From positions 399,037 to 463,036 of the forward strand of contig CAVVAM010000002.1 of the NCBI GenBank assembly GCA_963746265.1: 64,000 bases of DNA, in the 5' to 3' direction. The DNA comes from Ilumatobacter sp963746265. GTDB taxonomy: Bacteria > Actinomycetota > Acidimicrobiia > Acidimicrobiales > Ilumatobacteraceae. The notes below the pieces were generated by a model. It had not been told where the DNA came from. It saw nothing but the letters and a program-made list of their open reading frames with translations, and searched no databases. Position numbers and translations under genes: made by a program. Shown here piece after piece: positions 25,715-33,697 of this stretch. Numbering within the stretch: position 1 is the first letter of the stretch; every line of letters starts with the position of its first letter.

Positions 25715-26290
25715 GTGAGCTCATCGCTGTTAACTCGTCCACTCGATTCCGACACATGGCCAGCGTTCGCTGCGCTGGCCGAGCGCCACAACGGAGTGTG
25801 GGGTGGTTGCTGGTGTCTGTGGTTCCATCCGAGATCGCCCGACATGGGTGAGAGCCCGGCGGGCAATCGCGCGGTCAAACAGCGGTTGGTCGAGGAGGGC
25901 AACGCCCATGCGGCGCTGGTGTTCGACGGAGATCGCGCCGTGGGGTGGTGTCAGTTCGGCACGCCGGACGAGCTCCCGCGGATCTACCACCGCAAGCAGT
26001 ATGAAGCAGGGCTCGTCGCGGTCGCCGACTATCGGATCACCTGCTTCTTTGTCGATCGCGACTACCGACGACAAGGCGTGTCCGAGGCTGCCCTTGATGG
26101 AGCGCTTGGGCTGATCGCCGACGCAGGCGGTGGCCTCGTTGAAGCGTTCCCGCAAGACACCGGCGGCAAGAAGGTGTCCGCATCGTTCCTCTACAACGGC
26201 ACTCGAGGCCTCTTCGAGCAAGCGGGCTTCGACTACGAACGCCCCAAGGGCAAGAACCATTGTGTGATGATCAAACGTGTACTGCCCTGA
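25715..26290 (+). CDS. GNAT-family N-acetyltransferase
   Basis: A protein of 191 residues from a GTG at 25715 with AGGAG upstream. DRAVGWCQFGTPDELPRIYH and ITCFFVDRDYRRQGVSEAAL contain the acetyl-CoA pyrophosphate-binding R-x-x-G-x-A-type loop (RRQGVSEA) and the preceding beta strand. The N-terminal CWCLWFHPR and the C-terminal VSASFLYNGTRGLFEQAGFD are typical of a subgroup of small-molecule acetyltransferases. The acceptor is unknown. The longer frame from 25544 overlaps the VOC gene and is not favoured. Confidence 0.8.
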   Translation: MSSSLLTRPLDSDTWPAFAALAERHNGVWGGCWCLWFHPRSPDMGESPAGNRAVKQRLVEEGNAHAALVFDGDRAVGWCQFGTPDELPRIYHRKQYEAGLVAVADYRITCFFVDRDYRRQGVSEAALDGALGLIADAGGGLVEAFPQDTGGKKVSASFLYNGTRGLFEQAGFDYERPKGKNHCVMIKRVLP

Positions 26291-26340
26291 CCCGCTCAAC
26301 CACGGCGTCGAACTCGTGCTCACCAGCGCGAGAGCCACTG

Positions 26341-26399
26341 GTGGAGCGGTACGGCCGCGGACGACGTTGGTCACCGTGGGTGATCGCGATATCGAGCGA
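26341..26399. repeat. Dispersed recombinase-associated repeat, copy E (3' half)
   Basis: The 59 bases align without gaps to 15552-15610 (about 51 identical), with the last 20 bases, GGTGATCGCGATATCGAGCG, identical. Only the second half of the reference repeat is recognisable. It fills the gap between the GNAT gene and the convergent DinB gene; no recombinase gene is next to it. Confidence 0.7.
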
Positions 26400-26544
26400 G
26401 TCGCGGCGCTGAGGTTCCGCGATGGGCGGGGCCGATCGGCTTGGCCGTGTCGCTGATCTGCGTGGTCGGGATACTTGGTCGCCCGGGCGACGAAGCCGAC
26501 CCAGGGTCGCAGAGTGCATCTCGAGCGGTCGCCGTGATCGGGTT

Positions 26545-27276
26545 TCATCCGAGGAGGGCGAGGTCCCGGCGGACGTAGCGCAGGTGCGCCCACTCCTCTT
26601 CGAGGATCACGCGAACGCAGTCACCAACGGTGGGATGCCAGTCCCCGCCGCCCCACGGGTTGTTGCGCTCTTCGGCGAGCAGCTCCGGTGTGGCGGTGGC
26701 CAAGAACTCGGTCACGAGCCGCTGCCGCTCGGCTCGCACCGCCACGATGTCATCGAGCGACGGTGTGTCGGTGCGGAAGATCGTCATGTCGAAGCCCATC
26801 TCGGCTGCACCGGTGAAGATCAGGCCGATCTCGTGGAACGGCTGTTCCATCCCCATGATCGCCCCGCGCAGCCAGGCGTCGGTCGCCAGCACGAGGTGAC
26901 GCAGGGTTTCGGCGAGCGACCACTCGTCGTCGACGTGGGCGTCGACCAGTTCCGGGGGCGTATTCATGAAGGTCGTGTCCCACGCGGCCTGGACTGCGAC
27001 CCAACCGTCTCGCAGGCCCTCAGGTGTCTGTGCCTTCTGCAACTCGCGGCCGGGAAACCGTCGGTTGAGCTCGGCGTCGACGAACGGCACCACGTCGACG
27101 CCGTTGACGATGAGGCTGGCGAAGAACAGGTCATGGCTGTCGATGTCGAGCCCGTCGACGTCGACGCTGCGCATCGTTACTCCGCTGACGTCGCACGATC
27201 TCACGGTGGCGCCCTTGAAGCTGGTCCTGACGAAGGTTGCGCCTTCAAAGCCCTGGGTATCGGAAGAGGTCGTCAT
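26545..27276 (-). CDS. DinB-family protein with short pentapeptide-like N-terminus
   Basis: A protein of 243 residues. Residues about 8-45 (GFEGATFVRTSFKGATVRSC, DVSGVTMRSVDVDGLDI) have the five-residue periodicity of pentapeptide repeats. The rest resembles DinB/MDMPI-type four-helix proteins: EWSLAETLRHLVLATDAWLR, then PTVGDCVRVILEEEWAHLRY. The histidines in LRHLV and EWAHLRY are in the places of DinB metal ligands. DinB proteins often act as thiol-dependent S-transferases (bacillithiol or mycothiol) or maleylpyruvate isomerases; no substrate can be assigned. It is divergent from the gene at 27442. Confidence 0.75.
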   Translation of the reverse strand: MTTSSDTQGFEGATFVRTSFKGATVRSCDVSGVTMRSVDVDGLDIDSHDLFFASLIVNGVDVVPFVDAELNRRFPGRELQKAQTPEGLRDGWVAVQAAWDTTFMNTPPELVDAHVDDEWSLAETLRHLVLATDAWLRGAIMGMEQPFHEIGLIFTGAAEMGFDMTIFRTDTPSLDDIVAVRAERQRLVTEFLATATPELLAEERNNPWGGGDWHPTVGDCVRVILEEEWAHLRYVRRDLALLG

Positions 27277-27441
27277 CCTCGCATTCTTGTCGCTCGACGT
27301 CGACAGGCCGTCGCCCTCGACGGTGCTCGCCTACATCCGGAGCACGGACAAGAACCGTTCGGTGATGCGCGAGACTGTGTGCGCGAAAACGGGTGCGATC
27401 GAAACAACGGTGAGGATCGAGTCAGAAAGTGAGCTGTATCC

Positions 27442-28149
27442 ATGGACATGCTGATGGGCGACAAGATCGCCGACGCCGATCTGGCCGACTGGCGCAAGTT
27501 GGCCCAAGGACTCCACGCCCGCTACCTGATCGGCGACTTCAGCAGCGGCGCACGGTTCATCAGTTCTGTGGGCGAGGCGGGTGACGCGGTCGACCACCAT
27601 CCGATCGTCTCGATGGGCGCCGGGTACGTCGACCTCAAGCTGATCACCGACGACGCCATCTACCGCGAAGACGACGGCACCGAACACATCGTGGCGTGGC
27701 CGACCCAACAAGACGTCGATCTCGCACGGCGGATCACCGAGATCGCAGCCGACCAGCACCTCGTCGCGGACCCGGCCGCGGTCAGCCAGATCGAACTCGG
27801 CCTCGACACCCCACACTCCGCGACGATCGCACCGGTGTGGGCCGCCCTGCTCACCGGGAACCCGGCCGCCCAGGGCCACGGATCCCCCAGCGACGAGATC
27901 CGCGACCCCACCGGCCGGATCCCGAATCTGTGGTTCGGTGGCGCCGACGATGACGAGGCGCCGCGTCAGCGGTTCCACGTCGAGGTCTACGTCGCGCCCG
28001 AGGTCGCCGAACAACGAGTCGCCGCAGCCGTCGCCGCCGGTGGAACCGTCGTCGACGACACCAACTCGCCAGGACTCACCGTCATCGCCGATCAGGACGG
28101 CAACACCGGAATCCTGTGCGTCGACACCTCCGCAGTGAAACACGACTGA
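27442..28149 (+). CDS. Pterin-carbinolamine-dehydratase-like/VOC fusion protein
   Basis: A protein of 235 residues. The first 100 (LADWRKLAQGLHARYLIGDF, then EAGDAVDHHPIVSMGAGYVD, then TQQDVDLARRITEIA) follow the 4a-hydroxytetrahydrobiopterin dehydratase pattern, including the DHHP catalytic histidines. The second half (PVWAALLTGNPA, RFHVEVYVAPEVAEQRVAAA, VIADQDGNTGILCVDTS) is a VOC domain. Such two-domain proteins occur in actinobacteria, and their role is not established. They could be true pterin dehydratases or have a new substrate. The start could be the ATG at 27442 or 27448. Confidence 0.75.
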   Translation: MDMLMGDKIADADLADWRKLAQGLHARYLIGDFSSGARFISSVGEAGDAVDHHPIVSMGAGYVDLKLITDDAIYREDDGTEHIVAWPTQQDVDLARRITEIAADQHLVADPAAVSQIELGLDTPHSATIAPVWAALLTGNPAAQGHGSPSDEIRDPTGRIPNLWFGGADDDEAPRQRFHVEVYVAPEVAEQRVAAAVAAGGTVVDDTNSPGLTVIADQDGNTGILCVDTSAVKHD

Positions 28150-28194
28150 CCGGCCAGCCGCTGCCCCCGAGAGCCGACCACCAGTCCGGCCTCG

Positions 28195-28310
28195 TCCAGC
28201 GCTCAATACTGGTGCCGCCGCCACGGCCCGGGACCCGTCCTACAACCGGCACGACGAGCGATACGCGCTAGGCGCCGGCGACCACGGTCGGTGCCGGTGC
28301 TCGGCGCAGG
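28195..28310. repeat. Dispersed recombinase-associated repeat, copy C (diverged)
   Basis: The order of recognisable blocks matches copy A: GCTCAATACTGGTGCCGCCG for GCTCGATACTTGCGGCGCCG, then GACCCGTCC, then CCGGCACG, then GGCGCCGGCGACCACGGTCG. Identity is clearly lower than between A and B or A and E, so the call is tentative. It lies in the gap after the PCD-VOC gene. Confidence 0.45.
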
Positions 28311-28421
28311 CGCGGACTGGGGTCAGGCCGGGAATGATCACCGTTTCAGCGCTCGCCGGAACAAGCACCGATTCCCTGACAGCGGCAGCGTCAACGATCC
28401 CTGGATGACTACCGTGGCGTA

Positions 28422-29123
28422 GTGGCGAACTATCCGAGACCGCTTGATCTGACCGACGACGAGATCGAAGCGCTGCCTGTCGATCGGCTCGGCATGGTGG
28501 TGCTGCGCAAGTTCGCCGAGGGTACGGAGCCGCATCTCTACAACTACCTGAACAGCTGGCGCAACGCCGGTCTCGACGCCCGCTCTCCGACGATGCACGC
28601 GCTCTGCGAGGCCTGCGACTGGCTTCGCAACTCCGGACTGGTGTCCGAGAGCAACGGCATTGATCGGGGATTCATCACTCGACTCGGCCGCAACGTGCTC
28701 GAACGCGGGCTCGGATTCCTTGGTGCGGTCACGACGCTGGGCGAAGATGTCCATCCTCGAATCGCAGGCGTGCGGAGCCAGTTCCTGCTCGGCGAGTACG
28801 AGCTCGCAGCGTTCGCAGCGATGAGACAGGTGGAGGTCCGCGTCCGCGAGCTGGGTGGATTCGCCGACGCCGATCTTGGCCGTCACCTGATGCGTGCAGC
28901 CTTCAAGCCGGGCGAAGGACCGCTTCACGACCCGGCCACCGAGCCCGGCGAGCAGATGGGCATGTCGGACCTGTTCGCGGGCGCCATCGGAGTGTTCAAG
29001 AACCCGACGAGCCACCGCGTCGTCACGTTCGATGACCCGGCCGAGGCCGCCGAGGTCATCAGTCTCGCAAGCCTGCTGTTGCGGATCCTGGACCGGAGAG
29101 AGGTAGCTGGCGCAGCTGAGTAG
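28422..29123 (+). CDS. TIGR02391-family protein (Ymh-like)
   Basis: A protein of 233 residues from a GTG at 28422. The C-terminal half matches the Ymh/TIGR02391 domain: EYELAAFAAMRQVEVRVREL, DLGRHLMRAAFKPGEGPLHD, QMGMSDLFAGAIGVFKNPTS, HRVVTFDDPAEAAEVISLAS. The N-terminal part is helical and includes a possible winged-helix region (HALCEACDWLRNSGLVSES). The family is found on plasmids, phages and genomic islands and has been linked loosely to defence loci, but its function is unknown. Here it is immediately 3' to 3' with a tyrosine recombinase. Confidence 0.8.
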   Translation: MANYPRPLDLTDDEIEALPVDRLGMVVLRKFAEGTEPHLYNYLNSWRNAGLDARSPTMHALCEACDWLRNSGLVSESNGIDRGFITRLGRNVLERGLGFLGAVTTLGEDVHPRIAGVRSQFLLGEYELAAFAAMRQVEVRVRELGGFADADLGRHLMRAAFKPGEGPLHDPATEPGEQMGMSDLFAGAIGVFKNPTSHRVVTFDDPAEAAEVISLASLLLRILDRREVAGAAE

Positions 29124-29185
29124 CAGCGTCGGCCCGAGCCGTCGACCATCAGAAGATCGCGGACCGCTCCACTCGTTACCCGCTC

Positions 29186-29243
29186 GAGTTCCGGCAGCTC
29201 GAGCGTTACGTCGATGGCCGACGCTGACCGCCGACGGTGGTCA
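29186..29243. repeat. Dispersed recombinase-associated repeat, copy I, abutting a recombinase stop codon
   Basis: TTCCGGCAG...GAGCGTTACGTCGATGGCCG, then ACGCTGACC...GGTGGTCATC, parallels 15544-15597 of copy A in order and spacing. The complement of the stop codon of the recombinase gene (29241-29243) forms the right edge. This copy therefore links the repeat to the recombinase 3' end. Confidence 0.55.
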
Positions 29244-30188
29244 TCGGCTGGCGCCGGCGACGAAGGTGGCGACGATGTAGGTGGCGTGCCGGTCGAGTGA
29301 CCCCCGGCCTCGGTCGTAGCGCATCGTCGTTCTCGGGTCGGCATGCGACGCTGCCTCTTGGACGTCGCGGAGCGGGACGCCCGCGTCGAGGGCGGCGGTG
29401 ATGAAGCTGTGACGGAGCGAGTGCGGGCTGATGCGCTTGTCGATCCCGGCTGCCTTCGCCAATCGGCGCACGATCCTCGCCGCGGCGTGCCGGTCAAGGC
29501 GGTTCGTGCCGTCGGCGTTGAGGAAGATCGGCCCGCTGGTTCGTTCCCCGATGTACAGGTCGAGCGATGTCGCCGTACGTGGCGCCAACGGGCTGGTGGC
29601 GGTCTTGTGCCCTTTGCGATGTACGAACAGTGTGCGATGTCCGCGTTGGTAGTCGAGGTTCTCGATCTCGGCGCCGAGTGCCTCAGAGATCCTCAGACCG
29701 TTCAACGCCAGCAGGCACATCAGGGCATGGTCCCGCCCGCCGCACAGACCGGCCTGGACCAGGAACGCGCCGAGCTCGTTTCGATCAAGCCCGAGCGTGT
29801 GCGACTCGTAGTCGAGCTTCGGTCGACGCACGTACGCGGCGGGATCGCGATCGATCACGGCTTCCTGGGAGCAGTACCGGTAGAACCCGCAGATCGTCGA
29901 CAGCCGCCGACTGATCGTCGAGCGGGCAAGGCCGTGTTCTTCGGACCAGCGGGCGTACAGCTCGATATGCGCGCGCTGGACACTCAAGATGTCGACGTCG
30001 TTGCCGTCGAGCCAGATCACCCACTGACGAAGGTCGAGCCGGTAGGCGACGAGCGTGGCGCCGGAGTAGCCGGCCAGGTAGCCGGCGATCACCCGGTGCG
30101 CGAGCTGACGGCGAGGATCAAGATCGACAGCTATCAGCTCGCCAACAGGCGGTGCCGCGAACGGGGATGCGGGCGTGGTGTCGGACAT
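29241..30188 (-). CDS. Tyrosine recombinase/integrase 1
   Basis: A protein of 315 residues from the ATG at 30188 with AGGAG eight bases upstream; a longer frame to 30380 lacks support. An N-terminal core-binding domain (residues about 25-125, with TLVAYRLDLRQWVIWLDGND) precedes the catalytic domain. The full active set is visible: R166 (NGLRISEA), K192 (HRKGHK), H256 and R259 (HSLRH), H282 (ASHADP) and Y291 (MRYDRG). It is closely related in protein sequence to the recombinases at 35512 and 45514, and carries no excisionase gene beside it. The target site is unknown; repeat blocks flank its 3' end. Confidence 0.92.
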   Translation of the reverse strand: MSDTTPASPFAAPPVGELIAVDLDPRRQLAHRVIAGYLAGYSGATLVAYRLDLRQWVIWLDGNDVDILSVQRAHIELYARWSEEHGLARSTISRRLSTICGFYRYCSQEAVIDRDPAAYVRRPKLDYESHTLGLDRNELGAFLVQAGLCGGRDHALMCLLALNGLRISEALGAEIENLDYQRGHRTLFVHRKGHKTATSPLAPRTATSLDLYIGERTSGPIFLNADGTNRLDRHAAARIVRRLAKAAGIDKRISPHSLRHSFITAALDAGVPLRDVQEAASHADPRTTMRYDRGRGSLDRHATYIVATFVAGASR

Positions 30189-30493
30189 GGCAGGAGCTCC
30201 TCTCGATGAAGGGAGCATCCAGCCGACCACCGCGACCCGAACCGGTCCAGAGGACCCCGGCCAACCGACGCTGCGATTATCGTCGCTTGCGCAGTCGTAA
30301 CGCTCAGCTTGAAGTGCCGATCTCGCGTGGTCAGGTTGCCGCTTGCGCCGACACATTCTGTGCGGCGGCGTTGGGGGCAACGCCCACGGCCAGCCATGCC
30401 CGGGTGATCAACGTGACCGACCAGCCGACAGGAACTCGAGGCGCCCCCGGAGAGCTGTGAGACTTGCGCTGCACGCCGTGGCGTAGGCTGGAA
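30189..30493. other. Divergent intergenic region between recombinase 1 and a LuxR regulator
   Basis: No gene is seen. It contains GCGATTATCGTCGC (30274-30287), an imperfect inverted repeat similar to the GTGATTATCGAG element near 15674. This may be a recombinase or regulator site. Confidence 0.35.
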
Positions 30494-32143
30494 ATGGGGT
30501 CGAGAGTCGTGACGACGTCGGGCGTGTCCACAGCGAATGCGGCAGTCGACAGGGCGGCCTGGGCGGAGGCCTGCGATCTGTTCGTGGGTGCTGATAGGAC
30601 CGATACGCTCTCGGGCGACGACCTCGAGCGTTGGGCGACCGCGGCGTATCTGGCGGGTCGCGACGAGGAGAGCACCGACGCCTGGTCCCGAGCGTTCGAC
30701 GCCCGACTCGCCGAGGGCGACGCGGAGCGGGCTGTGCTGTGTGCGTTCTGGTTGGCGTTCGGGCTGTTCCAACGCGGCGAGTTGGCCCAGGGTGGCGGTT
30801 GGATCGCCAGCGCACAGCGGCTGATTGGCGAACGCGACCTCGATTGTGTCGGCGGCGGCTACCTGGCCGTCCCGGCTGGCCTGATGAGTCTCGATGGCGA
30901 CGATCCCCACCAAGCGCTCGAGCACTTCGAACGCGCTGCATCCGTCGCCGAGCGGTTCGCCGATGCCGACCTGAAGGCGATGAGCCTTCTGGGTATCGGC
31001 CAGGCGCTGTGGTTCGCCGGCCAAGCCGCGAAAGGAGCCCAGTGCTTCGACGAGGTAATGGTCGCGGTGACGCGCGGCGAGGTGTCGTCGGTCGCCGCCG
31101 GGATCGTCTATTGCGCCGTGGTCGACGGTTGCCAGCGGGCCTTCGACGTGCGCCGGGCGCACGAATGGACCTCGGCGCTGAGTCGCTGGTGCGCCTTGCA
31201 GCCGGAGCTCGTCTCGTACCGCGGCCAGTGTCTCGTGCACCGCTCCCAGGTCCTACAGCTTCATGGCGACTGGTCGGCGGCAACCGCCGAGGCGCTCGCC
31301 GCGGCTCACCGCCTGTCGGATCCACCGAGCCCGGCAATCGGGATGGCCCACTACCAGCTCGGTGAGCTCGAGCGGCTGCGCGGTGACTTCGCCGACGCCC
31401 ACGCCTCCTACGAGCGCGCCCAGGAGCACGGCCGGTCGCCGCAGCCGGGATATGCGTTGCTCCGCCTCGTCGAGGGCGACCTCGCGACCGCCGCCGCCGC
31501 CATCGACACCGCAGTTGCCGGTGCCAGCGACACCGTCGCGCTCGTACAGTCCCTGCCGGCATACGTCGAGATCATGATCGCGTCGGGCCATGTCGATCGG
31601 GCGCGCGAGGGGGTCGACCGCCTGCGCCCGCTAGCGGACGGAGCGGACTCATTGTTCCTGGACGCACTCGCCACCCACGCCGAGGGGTCGGTGCTTCTCG
31701 CCGAGGGCAATCCCCGCGCAGCGCTCTCCCGGTTGCGGGCAGCGTGCGACCTGTGGCACCGGCTGGAGACCCCGTTCCAGCAGGGCCAGACGCACGTCGC
31801 GCTGGCGTTGGCCAGCCGTGCTCTCGGTGATGACTTGACCGCGCGATCGGAGTGTGAAGCGGCGCGGCGCACGTTCGGGCAGATCGGAGCCGCAGTGGCG
31901 CTCCGGCAGATTGACGAACTGTTCGAGCCATCGACGATCGACACTGCCGACCCCGGATTGACGTCTCGCGAGGTACAGGTTGTTCGTAGGGTCTCAGCCG
32001 GGCTCAAGAACAACGAGATCGCCGACGAGCTGTTCATCAGCGTCAAGACTGTGGAGCGCCACCTCTCGAACATCTTCGTCAAGCTCGACGCCCCCAACCG
32101 GGCCGCCGCCGCGGTGATCGCCACCAACGCGGGCCTCCTGTAG
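30494..32143 (+). CDS. LuxR-family transcriptional regulator with TPR-type N-terminal region
   Basis: About 549 residues; the start may be ATG 30464, ATG 30494 or GTG 30509. About 460 residues of alpha-helical hairpins (for example DRAAWAEACDLFVGADRTDT, LEHFERAASVAERFADADLK, LRAACDLWHRLETPFQQGQT) form a TPR-like array. The last 65 residues are a LuxR/FixJ HTH: LTSREVQVVRRVSAGLKNNE, IADELFISVKTVERHLSNIF, VKLDAPNRAAA. No ATPase or receiver domain is present, which differs from the MalT-like regulator at 61303. Targets unknown; the methyltransferase downstream is a candidate. Confidence 0.88.
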   Translation: MGSRVVTTSGVSTANAAVDRAAWAEACDLFVGADRTDTLSGDDLERWATAAYLAGRDEESTDAWSRAFDARLAEGDAERAVLCAFWLAFGLFQRGELAQGGGWIASAQRLIGERDLDCVGGGYLAVPAGLMSLDGDDPHQALEHFERAASVAERFADADLKAMSLLGIGQALWFAGQAAKGAQCFDEVMVAVTRGEVSSVAAGIVYCAVVDGCQRAFDVRRAHEWTSALSRWCALQPELVSYRGQCLVHRSQVLQLHGDWSAATAEALAAAHRLSDPPSPAIGMAHYQLGELERLRGDFADAHASYERAQEHGRSPQPGYALLRLVEGDLATAAAAIDTAVAGASDTVALVQSLPAYVEIMIASGHVDRAREGVDRLRPLADGADSLFLDALATHAEGSVLLAEGNPRAALSRLRAACDLWHRLETPFQQGQTHVALALASRALGDDLTARSECEAARRTFGQIGAAVALRQIDELFEPSTIDTADPGLTSREVQVVRRVSAGLKNNEIADELFISVKTVERHLSNIFVKLDAPNRAAAAVIATNAGLL

Positions 32144-32350
32144 CGCGTCCGCACGCCCCACCCAGCACGTGCTCGCGAAATGGGGGTTTTCCCCGATGAC
32201 GCCGTCAGGACTAGTGCCTACCTTGGTCACGAGATCCGACAGGTTCGGAGCGGGCCGACCGCACGCCGACGTGGCCGGTCCGCTGATGTCCCGATTCCTG
32301 AACGACCACCCTCACCCGGCGGATCTCCACCGACATCGAAGGAGCGACTC

Positions 32351-33211
32351 ATGAACCAGCAGCCAACAACCAACACCGCCACTGCTCGCGTCGACACCGT
32401 CTCCGACCGCTACCAGGGGACGCCGCCCGAGCTGTACGAACGGTACTTCGTGCCGAGCATCGGGCTTCCATGCGCGGAGCTGCTCGTCGACGCCGCCCAG
32501 CTGTCGCCAGGCGAGCGAGTGCTCGACGTCGCCTGCGGCACCGGGGTGGCGACCAGACTCGCCGCCGACCGCGTCGGACCCGGCGGCACGGTCGCGGGGA
32601 TTGACGGGCACCCGGGGATGCTCGCCGTCGCTCGCGTCGCCGCACCGGCCACCGCGGCGATCGACTGGCGGGAGGCGAGCGCCGACGGACTTCCGTACGA
32701 GAACGACACCTTCGACGTCGTCCTGTGCTCGCTCGGTCTGCAATTCTTCGCCGACAAGATCAGCTCACTCGCCGAAATGCGACGCGTCGTAGTCGATGGT
32801 GGCCGAGTCGCCGTTGGTGTTCCGGGCCCCACACCGCCGATGTACGAGGAACTCCACGACGTGCTCGCTGAACACTTCGGGGTCGAAGTCGCCGCCTTCG
32901 TCCACGCTGTCTTCGAAGTCGACGATGCCGACCGGCTGGCCGACCTCCTGATCGCCTCCGGGCTCGCCAACCTCCGCGTGTCCTCGCACCGGCTGGCCCT
33001 CCATCTCGACCCTGCTGCGGACTTCTTCTGGCAATACGTGCTGGCTACCCCGCTCGCCGCGGCCGTCGGCGGGCTCGGCTCCGACGATCGACGTGCGCTC
33101 GAGGAAGAGATCGTGGAGCGCTGGCGGCCATACACCGTCGCCAGCGATCTCGTGATGGAGGTCGACCTCCACATCGCTACCGCGCAATCATTGACCTTGG
33201 TCGCACCCTGA
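32351..33211 (+). CDS. Class I SAM-dependent methyltransferase (UbiE/Methyltransf_11 type)
   Basis: A protein of 286 residues with AGGAG six bases before the ATG. VLDVACGTGVATRLAADRVG is motif I, VAGIDGHPGMLAVAR the acidic-residue strand, and DTFDVVLCSLGLQFFADKIS with MRRVVVDGGRVAVGVPG are motifs II-III. This is the pattern of small-molecule methyltransferases of the UbiE group; the substrate is unknown. It follows the LuxR regulator on the same strand with a 207-base gap, so co-regulation is possible but not shown. Confidence 0.87.
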   Translation: MNQQPTTNTATARVDTVSDRYQGTPPELYERYFVPSIGLPCAELLVDAAQLSPGERVLDVACGTGVATRLAADRVGPGGTVAGIDGHPGMLAVARVAAPATAAIDWREASADGLPYENDTFDVVLCSLGLQFFADKISSLAEMRRVVVDGGRVAVGVPGPTPPMYEELHDVLAEHFGVEVAAFVHAVFEVDDADRLADLLIASGLANLRVSSHRLALHLDPAADFFWQYVLATPLAAAVGGLGSDDRRALEEEIVERWRPYTVASDLVMEVDLHIATAQSLTLVAP

Positions 33212-33360
33212 TCAAGGCCCGATCGATAATCAACGCCCCCACAGCACTACCGTCCCGCCCGCTATCCGGCATTCTGATCACTGAGACGTCGCTCGAAGTC
33301 GCACATACCGACACGCAGAATCCCGACCGCATGGCGAATGGTCGCGCTGCAGTGCGGCCC

Positions 33361-33550
33361 TACTGCAGTGCCCGATATTCGCGGCGCTCCGACGGTTCTT
33401 GCCCGCTCACTATCCGGCACACGCGATCGCTCCGCCGGAGGTCAGGGACGAGCGGTTTCGCTGCGCACGTTCTGGAGCGGTCAGGCGCTCGCGTAGGTGC
33501 CGATCACGAGCGGGGCCCGTCGTGCATCGGTGATCGTGATTATTGAGCGG
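33361..33550. repeat. Dispersed recombinase-associated repeat, copy D (diverged)
   Basis: GCAGTGCCCGATATTCGCGG and CACTATCCGGCAC parallel the first half of copy A. GACGAGCGGTTTCG (33447-33460) equals bases just after copy A (15648 region). CATCGGTGATCGTGATTATT with GAGCGG parallels the end of copy A. The blocks are spaced differently, so this looks like a rearranged or composite copy. The whole gap 33212-33697 holds no gene that I can see. Confidence 0.5.
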
Positions 33551-33697
33551 CCCGCATTGCGTCGTAGGCATGCGACTCTGCCTTCCGTGTGGGGCCCGGG
33601 TCGGCACGACTCAGAACGCCGTCTGGTGATCTGCCAGGAAGGGTTCGACATTGGTGCGCGCCCGCCCACTCGGCTGGGTGACGCAGTCGAGGTGCTG

